DNA from: Bathymodiolus japonicus methanotrophic gill symbiont
Lineage (GTDB): Bacteria; Pseudomonadota; Gammaproteobacteria; Methylococcales; Methylomonadaceae
Length of the DNA: 64,000 bases
Assembly: GCF_019721995.1 (NCBI RefSeq)
Contig: NZ_BLYC01000008.1
Coordinates: 42,501-106,500 of the forward strand
Reading direction: 5' to 3'
The notes under the pieces are model-generated. The model did no database searches and was not told where the DNA came from. It saw only the letters and a list, made by a program, of their open reading frames with translations. Both the position numbers and the translations under genes were made by a program. Positions 29,423 through 40,754 of the stretch are shown piece by piece. Numbering within the stretch: the first letter of the stretch is position 1; the number at the start of each line of letters is the position of its first letter.

Positions 29423-30850
29423 TAGTTTCTCAGATAAATAATTTCCAAATTTGGAGCGCTTAAACTTAGGCGGTAACAACGAAATCTTTCCGCAATTTTT
29501 GCATAACACAAATCACTTTACTGGCATCATGCATATAAGTGTTAAAAGTTTGCACAACTGAATCATGAAGATCTTCAAAAGTTTTAAAATACTTCATATG
29601 AGTCGAATCGCGTTTCGTATTTTTCCATAATTTCTCAATCGGATTAAAATCCGGCGAGAACGCAGGGAGACGTTCTACTGTCAAACGATCTACATTAGCT
29701 AACTTAAATTCCTTAATAACACCGCTTCCATGATACGGGGCACCATCTTCAATTAGAATAATCTTGCCTTTATAATAAGCCAGCAATTGTGTTAAAAACT
29801 CAACATAGCTTTCACCATTAAAACGCCCAGATGTTTCAGCGTGTTGTAATATCATTGGCTTATAACTCTCGATTAAGACGTTGTCGGCAATAGAATATAT
29901 CGCTTCCATAAAAAGCTTCTGTGTTGGATATTTCTCATTTTTTAAGCTTTTAAGAATAGCTAAAAATTCTTGAGGCAGCCCAGCTTCTTTTAAAAGTCTA
30001 AGTGACTTTGGTTTTATCTCATAAGCCAATGATTCTCGGTATTGAAAACTCCCTCCTTCGAGTTCGATCGTACCAAACATTTTCAACCCTTTTCGAATCC
30101 CTGATGTTTTCACTGTGGGTTGCTCTCCTATTGGAGCCCAGGTTCGTGCCAATGAACCCCACATAGCAAATGACACCTCATCACCGAATAAAACGACACT
30201 CTTTTCTTCTACCGCCTTTTCCATAATGGCAGACAATGTTTCTTCCAGCCACGTTTTTCTTTCAAGCTCGTACTTTTCTTCTTCTTGGCGATCAGTCACA
30301 AAACGAGCTTTTTGATAACTGAAGCCCAGTTTTTTCATTAGGCTTGATAAATAGTTCAAGTTATAACGAACTTCAAATTTTAACCAAATAAGCTCGGCAA
30401 TCATCGCAGTATTCCATATTCCACAATGAAATCCATTGTCTTCTGGGCCTTTCTTTATCAACTCAACCAATTTATTTTTCTGGTCTTTAGTTAACTTTGA
30501 CTTCCGACCACGTCCTTGATAGTGTTGCCCTATTAACCAACCGACACCTTTATGCATGAATGTTTTCAGCCAATTTATAATGGTTTTTTCACAGACTCCC
30601 ATTAGGCGTGCTATTTCTTTGATTCCCATGCATTCACTGAACCAGAGTAGAGCTTGAGTTAATCGATATAAACGAATATTACTTAGCTTGAGAGCTGTCG
30701 CCATATTTTTTTTTAGTCGGTCTACAATTGACTTTGAAAAAGTGAGGGATACCATTTTTGACTGTTTCCGTTAGTGTTGGGACGAAAATCATAAGCCAGT
30801 TTCCCCTCTGTCGTTTTTGTTTGTTCGGAAATTAATTTTCTGAAAGTCTA
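29423..30850 (-). mobile_element. IS-gamma copy 2 (IS630-type), intact
   Basis: The full 1428-bp element is in reverse orientation, inserted at a TA in IS-beta (TA at 29421-29422 and 30851-30852). One base after its right TA, IS-beta stops and a Mos-A begins, so the outer part of the host has been deleted. Confidence 0.95.
29466..30755 (-). CDS. IS630 family transposase (IS-gamma copy 2)
   Basis: This full-length 429-residue transposase has the same helix-turn-helix and DDE motifs as the copy at 12127. It differs by only a handful of residues (for example Asp in place of Gly in the N-terminal KSIVDRLKK, and Lys for Arg near the C-terminal MQKLRKDF). Frame and ends are intact, so it may be an active source. 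Confidence 0.95.
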   Translation of the reverse strand: MVSLTFSKSIVDRLKKNMATALKLSNIRLYRLTQALLWFSECMGIKEIARLMGVCEKTIINWLKTFMHKGVGWLIGQHYQGRGRKSKLTKDQKNKLVELIKKGPEDNGFHCGIWNTAMIAELIWLKFEVRYNLNYLSSLMKKLGFSYQKARFVTDRQEEEKYELERKTWLEETLSAIMEKAVEEKSVVLFGDEVSFAMWGSLARTWAPIGEQPTVKTSGIRKGLKMFGTIELEGGSFQYRESLAYEIKPKSLRLLKEAGLPQEFLAILKSLKNEKYPTQKLFMEAIYSIADNVLIESYKPMILQHAETSGRFNGESYVEFLTQLLAYYKGKIILIEDGAPYHGSGVIKEFKLANVDRLTVERLPAFSPDFNPIEKLWKNTKRDSTHMKYFKTFEDLHDSVVQTFNTYMHDASKVICVMQKLRKDFVVTA

Positions 30851-30853
30851 TAT

Positions 30854-31133
30854 CAGGCGCGCCATGCTACCTCACGAAATTCCGGGACTCCTGTCGCCAT
30901 AATTCGTTCACCTACGCAGCGGATGGGAGATGCCCTGAACGCCCTGCGTCCGCAACGACTACGCACAAAAGCCGCTTCGTCATTACTACCTCACTGGCTG
31001 GACGGCTATTCGGAATGCAATTCTTGCTCCTCTCGCGTGCTGCTAGCACACGTCGAATCAGCGAATTGCCCTGTCGCCTATCAGGGACTAAAAATCACCA
31101 CTTCGCTAAGCTACGTTTCCATGATTTTCAGCG
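30854..31133 (+). mobile_element. Mos-A element upstream of the P460 gene
   Basis: A standard 280-bp copy, E1 to E2. It joins one base of IS-beta host, next to IS-gamma, to the region just 45 bases upstream of the P460 start. It therefore replaces that gene's original promoter region. Confidence 0.93.
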
Positions 31134-31178
31134 ATGGTAAAGATATCCATACCCACTATCCCCAAGCGAGCAAAAATC

Positions 31179-31965
31179 ATGAGAATTTTAACCCTTCTTA
31201 TCATTCTTAATGTATTAATCTGCCTGCCTTCAATAAGCCATGCGCAAAACGTACCAGAAGCACCTAATGGCATCGCATACCCGCAAGGCTTAACCAACTG
31301 GCGTGTTATCGGCACTTCACTACGTAGCGATAATAATACTCAGCGAGTTATCCTGGGCAATTCCATTGCCATAAAAGCCGCACGTGCAAAAACCGATAAA
31401 CTAGTATGGCCAAAGGGAACGATTCTCGCTAAATTGGTCAGGCGCGCCATGCTACCTCACGAAATTCCGGGACTCCTGTCGCCATAATTCGCTCACCTAC
31501 GCAGCGGACGGGAGATGCCCTGAACGCCCTGCGTCCGCAACGACTACGCACAAAAGCCGCTTCGTCATTACTTCCTCACTGGCTGGACGGCTATTCGGAA
31601 TGCAATTCTTGCTCCTCTCGCGTGCTGCTAGCACACGTCGAATCAGCGAATTGCCCTGTCGCCTATCAGGGACTAAAAATCACCACTTCGCTAAGCTCCG
31701 TTTCCATGATTTTCAGCGGTGGAAAAACACCACGTTACCAACTTGGCAAACGGCAACGGTACCAGGAGAATTTGTGCATGCAGAAATCATGGTCAGAGAC
31801 ACAAAGAAATACGCGGCCACTGGTGGCTGGGGCTATGCTCGCTGGGCAGGGCTGGATTTAAAGCCGTATGGCAAAGATAGTGCTTTTGTAGAGATCTGCG
31901 CTAACTGCCATAAAGCAGCGGAAAGTACAGATTTTGTCTTTACGCAGCCTGCAAAAATACCCTAA
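31179..31965 (+). pseudogene. Cytochrome P460 family gene interrupted by Mos-A
   Basis: The first part (31179-31438) encodes a signal peptide MRILTLLIILNVLICLP ending near SHA, then a periplasmic segment. The second part (31719-31965) continues the fold and carries the c-type haem motif CANCH followed by STDFVFT, as in P460 proteins. Exact removal of the 280-bp Mos-A gives a continuous 168-residue frame (codons ...K L V W K N...). P460 cytochromes oxidise hydroxylamine or detoxify nitrogen oxides in methanotrophs and nitrifiers. As it stands the DNA encodes a truncated protein. A second Mos-A lies directly upstream. Family call good; physiological role inferred. Confidence 0.87.
31439..31718 (+). 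mobile_element. Mos-A element inside the P460 gene
   Basis: A 280-bp copy, E1 to E2. This is the clearest insertion into a non-mobile host gene: the reading frame is exactly restored on removal, with no duplicated or lost base. Confidence 0.95.
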
Positions 31966-32026
31966 TTAAGGCTATAATATCGGATACTACCCTTAGGTCA
32001 GTCAATTCATAATCCATTAAAAATAC

Positions 32027-33710
32027 ATGGCACAATATATTTTCTCTATGAACCGGATGGGCAAAATAGTCCCGCCTAAAAAATATATCTTAAAAGATAT
32101 TTCCCTATCCTTTTTCCCCGGCGCAAAAATTGGTGTCCTAGGGCTGAATGGCTCTGGAAAATCTACCCTTCTACGTATCATGGCAGGTGTTGATACTGAA
32201 ATCGAAGGCGAAGCGATTCCCATGAAAGGGATTAATATTGGCTATCTGTCTCAGGAGCCACAACTGGATCCAGAAAAAGATGTGCGTGGTAATGTCGAAG
32301 AAGGACTGGGGGAAATACAAAAAATCGTCAACCGCTATAATGCAGTCAATGATGCATTTGCAGAGCCAGATGCTGATTTTGACGCCCTATTAGCCGAACA
32401 AGCTGAGTTACAGGAAAAGATTGAAGCTGCTAATGCATGGGAATTAGATAGAGAGCTGGAAATAGCGGCTGATGCGCTACGACTTCCCCCTTGTGATGCC
32501 GATGTCACCAAACTTTCAGGCGGTGAAAAGCGCCGTGTTGCCCTATGTCGATTATTACTATCCAAGCCAGACATGCTTACTGGATGAACCGACTAACCAC
32601 CTTGATGCAGAATCAGTCGCCTGGCTAGAGAGATTCCTACATGATTACCCAGGAACAGTCGTTGCCGTAACACATGACCGGTACTTTCTGGATAATGTTG
32701 CAGGCTGGATTTTAGAGCTAGATCGTGGTCAGGGTATTCCATGGGAAGGTAATTATTCCTCATGGCTAGAGCAAAAACAAAACCGCTTGGCACAAGAAGA
32801 AAAACAGGAAACTTCGCGCCAGAAAGCCATGAAAGCCATGAAAGCCATGAAAGCCGAATTAGAATGGGTACGTTCTAACGCAAAAGGCCGGCATGCAAAA
32901 AGCAAAGCACGTTTAGCACGCTTTGATGAGCTGTCGTCTCAGGAAACCCAAAAACGGAATGAGACACAGGAAATCTTTATCCCCCCTGGCCCTCGCTTGG
33001 GTGATATGGTGATTGAAGCAGAGCATATCAGCAAAGGCTTTGGCGAGCGCTTATTAATTAACGACTTAAGCTTCAAATTACCACCCGGCGGCATCGTCGG
33101 CATTATCGGCCCTAATGGTGCGGGTAAAACCACCCTGTTTCGCATGATGTCAGATGTAGAAAAAGCAGATGCAGGAGAAATAAAGCTGGACTCAACAGTA
33201 CAACTATCGCATGTTGATCAATCCCGCGATGTTCTGGATGACAATAAAACCGTCTGGGAAGAAATTTCCGATGGCCTGGATTTAATCACCGTAGGCACTT
33301 ATGAAACACCCTCCCGTTCATACTGTGGTCGCTTTAATTTCAAAGGCGGAGATCAGCAAAAGCGCATTGGTGATTTATCAGGTGGAGAACGCAACCGGGT
33401 GCATTTAGCCACGCTATTACGTAGCGGCGGGAATGTACTATTACTTGATGAACCGACCAACAATTTAGATGTAGAAACCCTGAGTGCTCTGGAAGAAGCA
33501 CTATTAGCCTTTCCAGGTTGCGCCGTGGTTATCTCGCATGATCGATGGTTTCTGGATAGAATCGCTACCCATATGCTGGCTTTTGAGTGTGATAGTAACG
33601 TGGTGTGGTTTGAAGGTAATTACTCAGATTATGAAGCCGACCGGCATAAGCGCCTAGGTACTGATGCGGATACCCCTCATCGCATCAAATACAAAAAAAT
33701 CAGCCATTAA
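32027..33710 (+). pseudogene. ettA: Translational throttle ATPase EttA, frameshifted
   Basis: EttA is an ABC-F protein that binds the ribosomal E site and gates translation according to ATP/ADP. Two ABC domains can be read. The first has Walker [10 protein letters not shown] and signature [11 protein letters not shown], then Walker [11 protein letters not shown]. The second has [18 protein letters not shown] and [10 protein letters not shown]. The frame breaks near 32575: the region that should encode PDMLLLDEPT lacks two bases (or has one extra), so the first frame ends at 32587 and the rest continues in another. The remainder of the gene is well conserved, which suggests either a very recent mutation or an assembly error. 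A 9-bp tandem repeat lies in the interdomain linker. ATG at 32027 fits the family. Confidence 0.9.
32823..32855 (+). repeat. 9-bp tandem repeat in ettA
   Basis: The unit AAAGCCATG occurs three times in full plus a six-base partial unit, encoding [11 protein letters not shown] in the linker between the two ABC domains. Its length is a multiple of three, so copy-number changes would keep the frame. Confidence 0.9.
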
Positions 33711-33807
33711 AATACTGCGGTGCCACTCGTGCACCACATAAAATATATGTTGACTGCGCCTATTTTTTCAGAGTATGTATTAAAATAATTGCTATAATAA
33801 CGCAAAA

Positions 33808-33883
33808 GTCCCCGTTGCATAACTGGATAATGCAGTCCCCTCCTAAGGGATAGCTGGCGGTTCGAGTCCGTCCGGGGACGCCA
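33808..33883 (+). tRNA. tRNA-Arg (anticodon CCT)
   Basis: The 76-nt cloverleaf has acceptor arms GTCCCCG / CGGGGAC, anticodon loop CTCCTAA with CCT at the centre, T-loop TTCGAGT and an encoded CCA. It reads the rare AGG codon. A TATAAT box at 33793-33798 precedes it, and a T run follows the CCA. Confidence 0.95.
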
Positions 33884-34047
33884 TTTTTTAATGTGAGCCG
33901 TCAAGTAGGGTGGGATATCACCAGCAATCCTAAATATAACAAATTCGTAAAAACTGCCGAACAAAAGCCTTCTCCTCTTGTATAGCATTATGGGAGACTA
34001 TAAATCAGGTAAAGGCATTGGCATATCACGGCGAAACCGTTCTAAAG

Positions 34048-34250
34048 CTGAAGTTTCCCAATAATTATTTATGGTAAAATTGAAACTATGCTACAACTAT
34101 ATGAAAAAAATAGTCTTTCATTCGTTTCAAATGCTATTGCCTAAGGGGAATTAAGTAGGGGTTTGCTATAAACATGGCAAAACCACCTAAAATAAACCTC
34201 GATACACCAGCATTGTGTATTTCAGCTACTCAATAATTGGGAAACTTCAG
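34048..34250. mobile_element. Miniature element M1, copy 4
   Basis: The element is 203 bp with ends CTGAAGTTTCCCAAT. A perfect 8-bp duplication TTCTAAAG flanks it (34040-34047 and 34251-34258). Confidence 0.94.
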
Positions 34251-34316
34251 TTCTAAAGTTCTTGGCTTTATAATTAAATCATGATTTTTCTTGAGTTCTT
34301 GGTCATTCTCAGATAA

Positions 34317-34588
34317 TCAAATACTCGCCGCACATTGCGAGCTATCTTTACTCATGGATTTAATCAAGTTAGTCGCAAATCTTCGTAGGCAAGTTATATT
34401 TTCAGGGCCATGGCCTACAATGCGGTAAGTGAAATAAGCTGAGCCGTCTTCAAGGTTTATTGTTTTGGTTCTTCGAATATACATATCACTAGCATCGGTG
34501 AAAAACCAGTGAAAATCAAGGGGCAGAGCAAGTTAAGATGGCACTACAGAGGCTCTCAAAAAAACACCATTGATTCTAAAAGGCATTT
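34317..34588 (-). pseudogene. IS1634-type element, 5' remnant
   Basis: On the minus strand a 55-codon frame from 34484 starts MYIRRTKTINLEDGSAYFTY, nearly the same as the start of IS-epsilon at 41036, then diverges and stops. The sequence upstream of the start (34485-34588) contains GGCACTACAG and AAACACCATTGATT stretches that match the interior of M2. It is therefore the non-coding end of an IS1634-type element and links M2 to that family. Confidence 0.75.
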
Positions 34589-34592
34589 TTAG

Positions 34593-34911
34593 CCCATCTT
34601 CGTCACTTTCATCTTTCTAAGCCATTGATTCATCGGTTTAAGCGATTTTTTGTCGAAAAATTCTCTTTAAAATCAATGGTGTTTTTTTTGAAAGTTTTGT
34701 AGTGCCATTTATATTATTTTTGTCGATAAATTCATTGACTTTTGTCAAAAAAATCATCATTATTTGAGTGTAATTTACATGCGACAAAAATACTCTAAAA
34801 AATCCAACGTTTTATACAAAAACACAAAATCTGTAGTGCCAACTAGCTACTTTTTAAAATTTCAACCAATTGATTTATAACAACCACATCATCAATAGTG
34901 ACGAAGATGGG
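34593..34911. mobile_element. Miniature element M2, copy 2
   Basis: The element is 319 bp with ends CCCATCTTCGTCACT and the TTAG duplication (34589-34592 and 34912-34915). It is inserted next to, or in, the IS1634-type remnant. Confidence 0.94.
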
Positions 34912-35005
34912 TTAGGATGAAAATTTAATGTGAACTATAAATCAATGACCTGGGGAGGTCAAAATAACGAAGATAAGTTAAAATAACTAAAACGTATTTT
35001 TATAA

Positions 35006-36436
<1,431 letters not shown>

Positions 36437-37005
36437 TTTCACATCGCTGGCACACTCGACGTGGCTACACATACTAAAACACAGCCGTGCCACAAAAAAG
36501 GCAGAAATATCAAATACTTTAAAAACCAGGAAACTTCAGTTCAATATGTCCCAAGCTAAAATAATAGCCAAAAATCGCTATTGAAAACATCAGTGTTCCC
36601 CTATCAATTGAGGCCGTGAAACTAACCTTGCCACAAGAGAGCTCATAAAGCACTGTAAAGACATTCCTGTTATTATTGCGTTTTGAACTGCCCGAATGGT
36701 ATACGAGCTGATACGAGATATTCTTGCCTGGAAAAATAATGGATTCACAAAACGATCTCGTTTTTGAGCCTGTTGCTGCCTTATCTCCAGAGCCTCGCTA
36801 TATTTTTTATCCGATGGATGAATCAATTCTGGCTGTTGTGTTTTTGAAATCTCTTCAAACACGCGCATTAAATTATAGCTCATTGCAGTCAGGCGCATTT
36901 GATTTTCAAGTGAGCGGGTATTGGAAGACCAAGCTTTAGTTTCCTTGAAATTACTTTTACTCGATGTTCAAGTTTTTCCATCCCATTGCCATCAAACTCT
37001 TACCT

Positions 37006-38672
37006 TCACCCAGTAGAACAATACTTTAATGATGCTGTTGGCCCTAAGCGCCCTAAATATCTGCCAATCATATGTTTTCCTGATGGCATCAGTTGAAACA
37101 CATCCTTTATTAATTCACCTAACTCTTTCAGCTTATCACCAGGATCTGGAAACTCTAGCAATGACGTGATGAACTCAAGCAGTACATCCATTTGAGACTT
37201 GCGCTGTAAGCTTCCTACGGTATACGCAGGTAGTTTGCTTTCAATGCGGGCTATTTGCTCTGGGTGAAGGAGAAGGCAATGGTCAAACAAAAGACTCAGA
37301 ATCAGGCCACGGCTTGATCCCTCTTCATCTAATTGTTTGGCCTCACGCCCCCATCCTTCATAAAGCTTCCAGTCCTCAAAGAAAACCTCAATCAGCCATC
37401 TCAACGTATAGGCTTGAATAATATCTTGTGTGCGCCAAGTCAGGTCTGTCGCCACTAAATAGCGATAGTCGTTTTCACCGTCATATTTTAAGGCAATGAC
37501 AAAGCGTTTTTTACTGTGTGAACTCACCTTTAATCGTGCACTGCTGACAGTCACTTTAATCTCTTTGCCGCCACGTACACGTATTATCTGATCAATGCCT
37601 TTGTTAATCGAATTAAAGTAGCTCTCGACTGACCTTATTCTACCTCTATATTCAATATTTTGGTTTTTACGTAATTGGCTAATCACCTGCGAGCCTCCAG
37701 ATTCTTTAGCGGCTTCGTCCATAAAGGCTTTTTCACCATACAGCGCATCAGCCAGTACGCCTTTAATTTTAATCAGGCTATGCGCAACTTTAAACTCTTT
37801 TAATAAGCCTAATGCAATCTCTGTTTTGGTCGGGTAGGCACTGTCACGTTCAGGCTTAATAGGCCGATCTTTTTTTGCTATACCGCTCTTTTTCAACCGT
37901 TTATCTTCTTTATCCCACTGCTTTAAGGCTGGATCCGGCATATAAAAGAAAAAACCGACAGGCACTGTAATGGATGAGGTAACTAGCAGCAATAATACTA
38001 TCGTTTGTCCATTAACATACCCGCCGGAGCCTTTGTGTTTCTGCTTGTAAACCTTATAAATACGTTTTGTAGACTTAGATCGTGCTCGGTCTGATTCATC
38101 AAAGGCCAACACACCCGCTGTCAGCCCCGGACGGGCTGATAGTCTCCAGAAGGCGCAGGGAAATTTGCCAATCCGAAGTGCGCGATAGCGCGCGAGGGAG
38201 GCTAAAATTTTATCCCGAATAGCCGTAGAGCCATTTGTGGTAGCCATGACTGAGCTGCTTTGTGCTCAGTCTGTGGCGGACGCAGGGCGGCTGGAGCATC
38301 TCCTATTCGCTGCGTAGGTGAACGAATTACGGCGACAGGAGTCCCGGAATTTCGTGAGGTAGCATGGCGCGCCTGTTCAGTAATGCCATAACGTTTTAAA
38401 ATTAAGACCACACTCACCCGTAGCAACCAGTCCCAGGGTATACTTGCTTTACGAAACACCCAGGATAATGCGGCTACTTTGCAATCTCCAAGGCTTGCTC
38501 GCTCAAACTTAGCCCAGCAACCAGAGTTCATTAGCAGTATGCACGTTAAACAAGTGCCCAACCAAGCGGCTTGAATCCGTATCAAAGCGGCTCCGGGTTT
38601 TAGCTGATTGAGCGCATCATTTAAATCGTCAATATAGCTTTGGATAAAGGTGGCTGGGGCATTCATTAACAT
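37006..38672 (-). pseudogene. IS4-type transposase of IS-beta, split by Mos-B
   Basis: The N-terminal part (38376-38672) and the C-terminal part (37006-38115) would join into the 468-residue transposase seen intact at 60083. The C-terminal part includes the catalytic motifs LAFDESD, VLADALYGE and YTLRWLIEVFFEDWK. The Mos-B interruption supplies a new in-frame ATG (MATTNGST...) that fuses 45 residues to the C-terminal part, but the N-terminal DNA-binding region would be lost. Confidence 0.93.
38116..38375 (-). mobile_element. Mos-B element inside IS-beta
   Basis: A 260-bp copy. The host reads CACACC | TTCAGTAA across it exactly as in the intact IS-beta, so there is zero target duplication. 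Confidence 0.95.
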
Positions 38673-39378
38673 GGGCTTACACCGATAAAATTACAACAAC
38701 CTCAGAATACCTGATTTTACCTTCTGAATATCAAAAACTTGAACATCGAGTTTTAGTGTTATTGAATGTCTTTTCAATCGTCCATCGCTTGAAATACAGC
38801 ATGGCAATGGTTCCAGGGTTAATAGTCATTGGCAAGGTTGTCACAAACCGGTGAAGTTTTCCGGTTTCTGGATCACGGTAATCCACCACGTTAAATTTGA
38901 TGCCCTTGTTTTCGTACACACTGTATGCTTCAACTCCTGTATTGATCTCATGCTGGGAGTCAAAAGGGATAGACTCAACCAGAGTCGCAATTGAATTTTC
39001 TTTTAGCATTGAAATCATGTAATTAGCATGTCGTTTCTGCCGATCCCACCAGATAAAGTCGGTGACGGCTTTATCGTAGACATAGAGATGTTTCTGAGAG
39101 CTGTTATTTCCCTTGTTTTGCTTTTCAATATGATCTCGTAACACAGGTATTTCTTGATGTCTCTGAGTTCCGTTTGTCACCAGACAAAGAAATCTGAGCA
39201 ACCCACTTCTGAGATTCAACGCGTAAATCCCCCCGTCCGCATAAACTTTCCCCTTGCTGTTTTTTTCAGTATGGCAGGCATGATCAATAAAATGTACGTA
39301 AGCGTCAATTAAAGTACACATTCTAAACCAATATAAAAAATGGCAGACTAATACCTCCAATTAACTCAGGAGGAATTT

Positions 39379-39720
39379 ATGAGTCCATCTCAAAATAAAG
39401 CGGCTATGCAAAATCATATACCGCAATGGCAAGCCAGTCGTTTAACTCAGGTCGGGTATTGCAAAGCCCATGATATCAAGCCGCATATCTTCAGTTATTA
39501 CAAAAAGCAATTCAGTTCGCTCGCTCCACCAGTGTTACAAGCCAAGCAATTGGTTCCGGTAACACTGGTTGCAGACGACATGTTGAACGGATCAGGCGTA
39601 CCTGCTGATTCATCAGTTATCAAAGTGACTCATTCTAATGGCTTCAGTCTGGAAATTTGTGTCAGTACAGAACTTGCATCATTAAAGCCGCTTCTGAAAC
39701 TGGTTAGGCCTATCTCATGA
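39379..39720 (+). CDS. IS66 accessory protein TnpA
   Basis: This 113-residue protein has a helix-turn-helix-like segment SRLTQVGYCKAHDIKPHIFSY (about residues 20-40), typical of IS66 OrfA. AGGAGG lies just before the ATG. The stop overlaps the tnpB start (ATGA at 39717-39720), so translational coupling is likely. The gene itself is undamaged, but the rest of the element is broken. Confidence 0.85.
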   Translation: MSPSQNKAAMQNHIPQWQASRLTQVGYCKAHDIKPHIFSYYKKQFSSLAPPVLQAKQLVPVTLVADDMLNGSGVPADSSVIKVTHSNGFSLEICVSTELASLKPLLKLVRPIS

Positions 39721-40273
39721 TAAACGGGCTTGTTGTTAATCAACTGAAGTTTCCCAATTATTGAGTAGCTGAAATACACAATGCTGGTGTATCGAGGTTT
39801 ATTTTAGGTGGTTTTGCCATGTTTATAGCAAACCCCTACTTAATTCCCCTTAGGCAATAGCATTTGAAACGAATGAAAAGACTATTTTTTTCATATAGTT
39901 GTAGCATAGTTTCAATTTTACCATAAATAATTATTGGGAAACTTCAGCTAATCAAGTGTTTTTGGCGACCGGCGTTACTGATATGCGTAAATCTATCAAT
40001 GGTCTGTCACTGATTGTTTCGGAACAGTTTGGCCATGATCCCTTTGCCGGAAGTATTTTTGTCTTTTGTAACCGCTCTCGCGATAAACTGAAAATACTCT
40101 ATTGGGAGTGTAATGGGTTCTGGCTTTATTATCGGCGCCTGGATAAGGGGAAGTTTCAGTGGCCAACCGAGTTAAACGAACATCCGTTATCATTAACCTT
40201 ACGTGAATTACACTGGTTATCCTATCGGCAAGCGCAAGCTCATACCGCTATTTCTGGCTTAATAAATAATTGA
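39717..40273 (+). pseudogene. IS66 TnpB, split by M1
   Basis: The original start is the ATG overlapping the tnpA stop. Eight or nine codons in, M1 (39744-39947) interrupts. Joining across the duplication gives MINGLVVNQVFLATGVTDMRKS, and the downstream part continues to SGLINN at 40273, the full IS66 Orf2 fold of about 116 residues. Internal GTG or ATG starts after M1 could yield a slightly shortened protein. Confidence 0.9.
39744..39947. mobile_element. Miniature element M1, copy 5
   Basis: The element is 204 bp with ends CTGAAGTTTCCCAAT. The 7-bp duplication TAATCAA flanks it, with a mismatch (T versus C) at the eighth position. Confidence 0.93.
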
Positions 40274-40361
40274 TTTGTTGCCGTTATTTTACGTGTAAAA
40301 TATCTAATAAAACAGCCAGTTAAATGATTATTTAACCCTGTTTTGCGGTATAATAAACACC

Positions 40362-40754
40362 ATGAAATCACTTCCTGAAATACTGCCAGACGGGACGAAT
40401 GTACTGCACAAAATGGTGCTGGACTATCAGCCGACAGTGGATCAATTACAGGAAAAACTGACATGGTATGAGGAGCAGTTTCGTCTGTTGCAACATAAGC
40501 GTTTTGGCACCTCCAGTGAGAAATGTCCGGGTCAAATGGAGTTGTTTAATGAAGCGGAGTCCATTCTTGATAGCTTAAAGCAGGATGATTCCGGCCCTGA
40601 AGAAACCCTAAGCTATCAGCGTAAAAAGCCAGGCCGCAAGCCATTATCCAGAGATATCCCGCGCGAAGTTATCCGTTATGAATTACCTGAAGCAGAGCGT
40701 GTTTGTGCCTGCGGTCATGCATTGCATGAGGCTGGCGAAGACAAGTCAGAGCAG
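40362..40754 (+). pseudogene. IS66 transposase TnpC, N-terminal fragment
   Basis: 131 residues remain: a coiled N-terminus, RFGTSSEK, KKPGRKPLSRDIPREVIRYE and the cysteine-rich CACGHALHEAGE, which is the start of the IS66 zinc-finger region. A Mos-A begins immediately afterwards, and the downstream DNA belongs to an IS1634-type element. The catalytic part is lost. Confidence 0.92.

Larger units (their letters stand above)
36960..38750 (-). mobile_element. IS-beta copy 2, interrupted by Mos-B
   Basis: The element is complete, end to end, with CTCGATGTTCAAG at 36960 and its inverse at 38750. It is 1791 bp, which is 1531 plus the 260-bp Mos-B. The 5-bp duplication is TTTTA (36955-36959 and 38751-38755). 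Confidence 0.96.
36588..39295 (-). mobile_element. IS-alpha copy 4, split by IS-beta and cut by IS66
   Basis: The right terminus CATCAGTGTTCCC is at 36588. IS-alpha sequence runs to 36959, is interrupted by IS-beta (36960-38750), resumes at 38751 and ends at 39295 where an IS66 element begins. The N-terminal 130 codons and left terminus are missing. The IS-beta insertion has the 5-bp duplication TTTTA on both sides. Confidence 0.93.
39298..40754 (+). mobile_element. IS66-type element, left part
   Basis: The left terminus GTAAGCGTCAATT is at 39298, inside IS-alpha. The tnpA-tnpB-tnpC order is typical of IS66. An M1 element splits tnpB, and a Mos-A replaces everything after the first 130 codons of tnpC. 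Confidence 0.88.

Noticed and set aside
30854-31133. Mos-A as a group I or group II self-splicing intron
   Set aside because: Exact insertion without duplication would fit, but I could not identify a group I core with its G-binding site, nor a group II domain V. The last base of the 5' flank is not constant (T or A), and copies occur in both orientations relative to the host gene.
33707-33988. A 93-codon minus-strand frame across the tRNA-Arg gene
   Set aside because: It overlaps the tRNA completely, and the protein has no family resemblance.
36522-36536. A short GGAAACTTCAG match to an M1 end near the purB 3' region
   Set aside because: Only 11 bases match and no second end is present within 200 bp. 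Could be chance.
37006-38247. A 413-codon frame starting MATTNGST that ends in a transposase
   Set aside because: The first 45 codons belong to Mos-B and the rest to the C-terminal part of the IS-beta transposase, so it is not an independent gene. The frame coincidence is reported as a finding.
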